A stretch of DNA of 64,000 nt, from the NCBI GenBank assembly GCA_039881045.1, contig JAYWVB010000042.1:1-64000 (forward strand), written 5' to 3'. This DNA comes from Chaetomium olivaceum (Eukaryota > Ascomycota > Sordariomycetes > Sordariales > Chaetomiaceae). Position numbers and translations under genes: made by a program. The notes beneath the pieces are model-generated. The model worked only from the letters and a program-made list of their open reading frames with translations, ran no database searches and was not told the origin of the DNA. Of the stretch, positions 58,222 through 64,000 are shown one piece after another (positions within the stretch are counted from its first letter, which is position 1; each line of letters opens with the position of its first letter).

Positions 58222-59549
58222 CTAACGACGTCCGTGGCTGCGGACGGCGCTCCCCTGCAGTTGCTCCAGTTCGCCCTCGAGCTGCTTGATCTGGGCGTGC
58301 GTCTGCTCGAGGTCCTTGTTGAGGCTGTCGCGCTCGGCAATGAGTTTCTGCTCCCATTGCCGGAAACGCTGCTCCTCGATCTTGACCTGCTCGGTGAAGC
58401 GCTTGCGCAGGGCCTCCTCCTCCTCCTTGAACTTGGGGTTGTCGAGCTTTCTCGGGCGCGCCTCGCCGAACTTGCGCGTCTCCATCTGCTGCGCGCGGTA
58501 CGCCTCGTAGTGCAGCTCCTCGGTCGTGTGGATGAGGTCCAGCATGTGAGTGCGGATCAGGATCGATCGCAGCTTCTTAAAGTCGCAGTGGTCCTCGTTC
58601 TCAACCTCCGCCACACCCCACGAGTACTGGCGGCCCTTGACGATGCGGCCGTCGTTCGTCTTAACGTCCTTCTCGGAGCCGATCACGGCGAAGGGCATAG
58701 CAGCCATCAAGCTGCGCGCGTGCTGAGCAGCAGCCTCGTCATCCTCCTCGATCGGCGGCTGGTAAATCTTGATGTTCTGGGCCTCGATCACGGCTTGGAT
58801 CTAGGAAACAAAGTCAGCATGACGGAAACAAGTCAGGGAATGAGTGTTCGTGCTCACCCTCGACTTGAACTTGGCCAGATCTGCCGGGCTGAGGGTGTCG
58901 GCCTTGGCAATGACTGGGATGAGGTTGACGCGCGAGCACAGTCGCTTCATGACCTCGATATCGAGGGGCTTGAGCGTGTGGCCGGTGGGGCGGATGAAGT
59001 ACAGGCAGGCGTGCACGCGGAGGTCGATCTTGTCCTGGCGACGCGGCTGCTGCTCCTGGAGCATATAAGACTCATGCTGGTCGTCGAGGAACTCGATGAT
59101 GGGCATCCACGAGTCACGGTTGTTGACATAGTCGCCGAAGCCCGGGGTGTCGATGACGGTCAGGCGGACTAGTTGCCAGTCAGTGGTGTAATCGTAACAT
59201 CTAGGCGGCATGCCTGGCTGCTGCGTACCCTTGAAGAACTTCTCCTCCAGCTCAGCCTTGGTGATCTCGATCTCGACGGTCTTGTCGACCTGCTTCTGGT
59301 GCCGGCGCTTGTGGTCGGCGTAGTTCTTGATCGTGGTGGAGAAGAGCGTGTTGATGAAGGTCGTCTTGCCCAGCCCGGACTCGCCAGCAACCTAGTAACG
59401 GGTCAGAACAGGTCGCAACCCCACACACTGCCGGTATTCCTGACCATAATAGTGAACGCGGCACCCCTCTTCGCGACAATCTTGTGCCGTTGGTTGGGCA
59501 AATTGGCAATGCCGATAGGCGACGCGCTCTCGGCAGCGGCAGGAGCCAT
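58222..59549 (-). CDS. CDC12: Septin CDC12
   Basis: GTP-binding septin of the ring and filament complex at septa and hyphal tips (AspC in Aspergillus). Exons 59549-59445, 59391-59229, 59168-58858 and 58800-58222 give 385 residues, no frame break. It starts MAPAAAESASPIGIANLPNQ. G1 GESGLGKTTFINTLFST; G3 TVIDTPGFGDYVNN; G4 IPVIAKADTL; the septin element SRNVxx-like block is represented by GRQYSWGVAEVENEDHCDF. A C-terminal coiled-coil follows (FTEQVKIEEQRFRQWEQKLI and heptads to AVRSHGRR). The start context and the phrase SPIGIANLPNQRHKIV place it in the CDC12 rather than the CDC3, CDC10 or CDC11 group. Divergent to PWP2. Confidence 0.94.
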
Positions 59550-60088
59550 CTCGAGCTAAGTATTGATGGAAAGGAAATAAAAGTGGGTGAGGGTATCAAG
59601 AATGTACAGCCAAAACCGTGGCGGGTGCAATTGGGAGAGTTGCTGGAGCGGAAGAGGTTGGTGGATGTGTTGGAGTTGACGGGTACGAGGAGACGGGGTC
59701 GGGAGCTTGTGCTTCAGGGGAATTTGCCCATCAAATTTCCAGACCAGCGAAGCTGCCGTGCACGGATCAGCGAACAAGCACGGACTGCCAGTGGACAGTG
59801 GACTGATGGGCGGGCTCTCAGGCGGTAAGGGTGCGAGAACTCAAAATTGAGTGGGTCGTGCTCCCCTTTTCCACTTTCCCCAGAAGCCACCAAGAAGGGT
59901 CCCTGCCAAGCCACCTAAGCTTGACAACCGAGTGAAAAGGCACGTCGGGAGCCAGGAGAAAGAATTCGCCGGCCCCGCTAAAAAGTTACCAAATTTTTGG
60001 CGGCGAGCAACGGCGATATCCCACTTTGGCGATTGGAGCTTTGCTGTAGGTCGATTTCTTGGTTTTGGGAGATGGACTGCCAGCGACC
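59550..60088. promoter_or_regulatory. Divergent promoter CDC12 / PWP2
   Basis: 539 bases between the start codons, holding both promoters. No specific element is recognised. Confidence 0.5.
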
Positions 60089-62837
60089 ATGAAGACAGAT
60101 TTTAAGTTCTCCAACTTGTTGGGGACGGTGTATTGCCAGGGGAATCTCCTCTTCAGCCCCGACGGAACCCATCTATACTCGCCCGTTGGCAATAAAGTTA
60201 CCGTCTTCAATCTCGTTGAGTATGCATCCCAGCTCCCTCCCTCTGCCGATCTGTCCCGGGCCGACGTGTGCTAATTGTAAGCAGCAACAAGTCGTATACC
60301 CTCCCGTTCGCCCACCGAAAGAATATCTCGAGGGTAGGCTTGACCCCGCAGGGCAACCTACTCTTATCGATCGACGAAGATGGCCAAGCAGTCCTGACCC
60401 ACGTCCCCCGCCGCGTGGTGTTATACCACTTCTCCTTCAAGTCACGCGTGACTGCGCTTTCTTTCTCGCCCTCGGGACGGTATTTCGTGGTTGGATTAGG
60501 GAGGAAGATCGAGGTCTGGCACGTTCCGTCGACACCAGACTCCAACGCCGCCGGCGAACTCGAGTTTGCGCCGTTCGTGCGCCACCATACCCACACACAA
60601 CACACTACTCGACGACGCCCGGCATATCGAATGGTCGAGCGACTCTAGGTTCTTTCTCAGCGCCTCGAAGGACCTAACAGCAAGGATATGGAGTCTGAAC
60701 GCGGAGGAGGGTTTCACGCCCACGGTTCTGTCAGGTCACAGGCAGGGAGTGGTGGGCGCCTGGTTCTCTAAGGACCAGGAAACGATCTACACTGTCAGCA
60801 AAGACGGAGCTGTCTTCGACTGGCAGTATACTACAAAACCGGGCCATGACGAGGACGAGATGGTGGACGAGTCCGACATGCAGTGGAGGATTGTCAATCG
60901 ACACTACTTTATGCAAAACTCCGCCACCCTCCGATGCGCCGCTTTCCACCCGGAATCAAATCTGCTCGTTGCCGGTTTCTCGAATGGCATATTCGGCCTG
61001 TACGAAATGCCAGACTTCAACATGATCCACACGCTCAGCATCTCGCAGAACGAAATCGATTTTGTGACGATCAACAAGAGCGGAGAGTGGCTGGCATTTG
61101 GGGCGTCAAAGCTGGGTCAGTTGTTGGTATGGGAATGGCAATCCGAGTCGTACATCCTGAAACAACAAGGGCACTTCGACTCGATGAATGCGCTCGTCTA
61201 CTCGCCCGACGGTCAACGGATCGTCACAACAGCGGACGACGGCAAGATCAAGGTCTGGGATATCGAGTCCGGGTTCTGTATCGTCACGTTTACCGAACAC
61301 ACAAGTGGTATAACGGCTTGCGAGTTTGCGAAGAAGGGCAACGTGCTCTTCACGGCTAGTTTGGACGGGTCGATCAGGGCGTGGGATCTGATCAGGTACA
61401 GGAAAGACTTTCACTGCTGCCGAGAGGTTATCCTTTTCCTGCATGGCGGTCGACCCCAGCGGCGAAGTAGTTGCTGCCGGGTCGATCGACTCGTTCGATG
61501 TTCATATCTGGTCCGTCCAGACCGGGCAACTGCTTGATCGGCTTTCGGGCCATGAGGGGCCAGTCTCGTCTCTAGCGTTTGCCCCGAACGGCGGCCTTCT
61601 AGTCAGCGGCAGTTGGGACAGGACGGCGCGGATTTGGTCCATTTTCAACCGAACACAAACCAGCGAGCCCCTGCAGCTGCAGTCAGACGTTCTGGACATT
61701 GCGTTCAGGCCAGACTCGCTCCAGGTTGCGATCTCCACACTCGACGGCCAGCTGTCATTCTGGTCTGTCTCGGAAGCGCAGCAAATATCTGGTGTTGACG
61801 GCCGCCGTGACGTTTCAGGAGGTCGCCGGATCACGGACCGCAGAGCTGCTGCGAACGTGGCTGGAACCAAAAGTTTCAATACTATCCGTTACAGCATGGA
61901 CGGGTCTTGCCTCCTCGCCGGCGGCAACAGCAAGTACATCTGCTTGTACTCTGTGACGACCATGGTGCTTCTCAAGAAGTTTACTGTCAGCGTTAACCTG
62001 TCTCTGTCGGGCACCCAGGAATTCCTCAACAGCAAGATGCTCACAGAAGCGGGGCCTTCCGGGTTGTTGGATGAGCAGGGCGAGGCATCAGATTTGGAAG
62101 ACCGAATTGACAGGTCATTGCCCGGCTCAAAACGCGGCGATCCCTCGGCCAGGAGGGGAAGGCCAGAAGTGAGGGTAACCGGCGTGGCATTTTCACCAAG
62201 CGGTACATCCTTTTGCGCTGCGTCGACAGAAGGCCTGTTGATCTACAGCCTTGACAGCACTGTTCAGTTCGACCCGTTCGATTTGAACATGGAAATCACG
62301 CCAGCATCAACGCTTGCCGTGCTCGAGCAGGAAAAAGACTACCTCAAGGCGCTGGTCATGGCCTTCCGCCTCAACGAGGCCGGCCTAATCCAACGCGTCT
62401 TCCAGGCCATCCCCTACACGGACATTGGGCTGGTCGTTGAGCACTTCCCAACAGTGTACGTGGCACGCCTCTTACGCTACGTGGCGGCTCAAACGGAGCA
62501 GTCGCCGCACGTCGAGTTCTGCCTGCTCTGGATCAAGGCGCTGGTGGACAAGCACGGCGCGTGGCTGACGGCCAACCGGGGCAAGGTCGATGTGGAGTTG
62601 CGTGTTGTGGCACGGGCGGTGGCCAAGATGAAGGACGAGATCAGGCGGCTTGCTGATGAGAACGTTTACATGGTGGACTACCTTATTGGCCAGGCAAGAG
62701 ACAAGCCGACTGGTGGCGAGCCGGAGGCGATCGAGGGCCTCGAAGTGAAGGCATTGCCGTCGACTACGAAGGAGGTAACAATAGACGACATGATGCGCGA
62801 AGATGTCAGTGAAGAGGAGTGGATTGGACTAGAATAA
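60089..62837 (+). CDS. PWP2: Periodic tryptophan protein 2, UTP-B subunit
   Basis: WD40 scaffold of the UTP-B complex of the small-subunit processome (Utp1/Pwp2), nucleolar. Exon 1 60089-60219, intron 60220-60281, exon 2 60282-62837. The start is MKTDFKFSNLLGTVYCQGNL. Many WD repeats are visible: ALSFSPSGRYFVVGLGRKIE, HIEWSSDSRFFLSASKDLTA, VSSLAFAPNGGLLVSGSWDR. The C-terminal Utp12 domain contains LAVLEQEKDYLKALVMAFRL and HVEFCLLWIKALVDKHG. It ends SEEEWIGLE. Two frame breaks, each one extra base: near 60585-60605 in a CA-rich stretch before LLDDARHIEW, and at 61401-61407 where RYRKDFHCCREV must become RKTFTAAERLSFSCMAVD. Both together give about 894 residues, the family size. Essential in yeast, so errors are likelier than decay. 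Confidence 0.93.
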
Positions 62838-62951
62838 GCAGGCATAACCAGGCGTTAGGAATACAGGTTGATACCACATGGTCAAGTGTTGTTACATGTT
62901 GTGCTATTTGAATCCTTTGACCCATGGGGCTCGCCAGCCTCCGCCCGAGAA

Positions 62952-64000
62952 CTAGATGTTCGGGACATCCTGCGCCAGTCAGCTTATGTTGTTTCTCAAC
63001 GTTAGGATTGAACATACCTTCCAGGCCTCATCAAAGCCACAGCTCCGTATCCAGCGCTCCCCAGGTGCTTCGACCGAGTCGACGATAAGGTGGCACACCT
63101 TTGCCCACATGTCGTCTCCTTTCACTTTCAGCCAGTCCTTGCCCTCGTCTTCGTACTTCTTACAGATGTTGCGGCAGATCACCGCCGCCCGGGCCAGCTT
63201 GATTGAGTGCCCATCATCCTCAAAGGTGTGCAGGCGGGAAACAATGTCTGTTTTCGCTGTCAGTGTGTTTTACACAAGGAAAGACGTGAGGCAAGCGACG
63301 CACCAGCCAACGACTCCCCGGCCTTGTGCTTTCGCGGTTGATATGCCGCCAGTTTCTCGACGGACAGTTCGGGCGCGCCGCGGGCGGCATACTGGAGCAA
63401 GTCCATCCGGATCTTCCACTCCAGCAGGCGCGCCTTGGTCTCGGCGGGGATCCAGTCTTGGGCGTTGATCGTGACGAAGAAGGGGCTCGAGTTGACGTGG
63501 TGCCTATCAGTAAGTGTTAGTTAGCACTTAGGTCTCAGGACTCAACTTCCCTACTTCCTCTCCCCAAGGCTGGGCACGCGACTCACATCAAAAAGAAGTC
63601 AAACTTGGGCTGCTTCCCCTCCTTCACCAGCGCCGCAGCAGCCGCCGCATACACGGCCGCATCAAACATCTCAGCCGTCTTCTCCTCCACCTCCTCAGGC
63701 CTGACCCTCACCCTCGCCGCCAACGCAATCATCTCCTCCTTGGCACGCGCAAGCACGCCATCCCTAACCTTATTCGCGTCCTCATTCCTCGCCGCCCCCG
63801 CCAACTTCTTGTCCCTCCTCACCTCCGCCATCAACTCCAACACGCCCTCGCCTTTCCCACCCCGACCCTCATCCCCCCCTTTCAACTTCGCCGCCTCCCT
63901 CTCCGCCCCCAACAAAAACCCGCCAATCTCCCCGAATGCACCGCCGCCTGCGCAAGCCCCTCGGCCACCACCGCCTCCTGGTCCCATTCCACGCCATACA
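62952..64000 (-). CDS. Questin oxidase-like protein (DUF4243), 5' end beyond window
   Basis: C-terminal part of a DUF4243/questin-oxidase-like protein, relatives of which (AflY, HypA) act as Baeyer-Villiger-type oxidases in polyketide pathways. Exons from the right edge to 63587, then 63503-63304, 63247-63018 and 62969-62952. Family phrases: EWDQEAVVAEGLAQAAVHSG, KFDFFLMHHVNSSPFFVTIN, KARLLEWKIRMDLLQYAARG, FEDDGHSIKLARAAVICRNI, GERWIRSCGFDEAWK, ending DVPNI. One frame break at the G4 run (C4 at 63930-63933): HSGRLAGFCW must become HSGEIGGFLLGAERE (one G missing). Many such proteins are not in biosynthetic clusters, and its neighbours here are housekeeping genes, so a secondary-metabolic role is only possible. 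Partial at the window edge. Confidence 0.8.

Overview
The window is nuclear DNA from a filamentous ascomycete. Genes are dense and read from both strands. Introns are short (about 48-160 bases, GT-AG with CTAAC/CTGAC-like branch sites). The proteins are typical of Sordariomycetes: mitochondrial leucyl-tRNA synthetase, formate dehydrogenase, SNW/Prp45, PWP2, CDC12 septin and a USP7-type protease. Several reads match what I remember of Neurospora and Chaetomiaceae proteins, so I place it in or near the Sordariales; this is an inference. I recognise no rRNA, tRNA, transposon or CRISPR array.

Layout: EPL1 (NuA4 acetyltransferase scaffold, -) and calcineurin B (+) at 0.3-4.1 kb; a small unknown gene (-) at 4.4-5.0 kb; mitochondrial LeuRS (-) to 8.2 kb; an amino-acid transporter (+) to 11 kb; formate dehydrogenase (-) to 13.2 kb; about 2 kb without a convincing gene; a 1,756-residue Hsp90-type-ATPase protein with a C-terminal HExxH motif (-) at 15.1-20.5 kb; an MMtag/RS-rich protein (-) and Mediator MED6 (+) at 21.3-23.5 kb; the U3 snoRNP helicase DHR1 (-) at 24.5-28.3 kb; a PAC3-type proteasome chaperone (+) and ribosomal protein uL15 (+) at 29.1-31 kb; calcineurin A (-) at 32.3-34.2 kb; a short-chain reductase (-), trimethyllysine dioxygenase (-) and a PhoD-type phosphatase (-) at 35.3-41.8 kb; a p24 cargo receptor, Prp45 and a GH16 glycosidase (all +) at 42.5-48.3 kb; TIM22 (-) and USP7-type UBP (-) at 48.7-54.3 kb; a mitochondrial 2-oxoacid dehydrogenase kinase (+) at 55.9-57.6 kb; septin CDC12 (-); PWP2 (+); and a questin-oxidase-like gene (-) running off the right edge.

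Most genes are unrelated housekeeping functions; this is not a biosynthetic or defence island. Functional links do exist. Both calcineurin subunits lie about 28 kb apart. DHR1 and PWP2 both act in the small-subunit processome, and uL15 is a ribosomal protein. EPL1 and MED6 act in transcription, while the MMtag/RS protein and Prp45 act, or probably act, in splicing. LeuRS, FDH, TMLH, TIM22 and the kinase are mitochondrial or carry presequence-like N-termini.

A major feature of the sequence is that 12 of 24 genes need one or more single-base frame corrections (17 in total), usually in short homopolymers, to give the conserved protein. These hit essential genes and are probably consensus indel errors rather than pseudogenes. 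The least explained protein is the Hsp90-type-ATPase/HExxH protein. Other oddities are 12- and 18-base micro-exons, a start codon isolated in its own exon, a possible dual-targeting splice in FDH, and a His/Asp-rich insert in the mitochondrial kinase.
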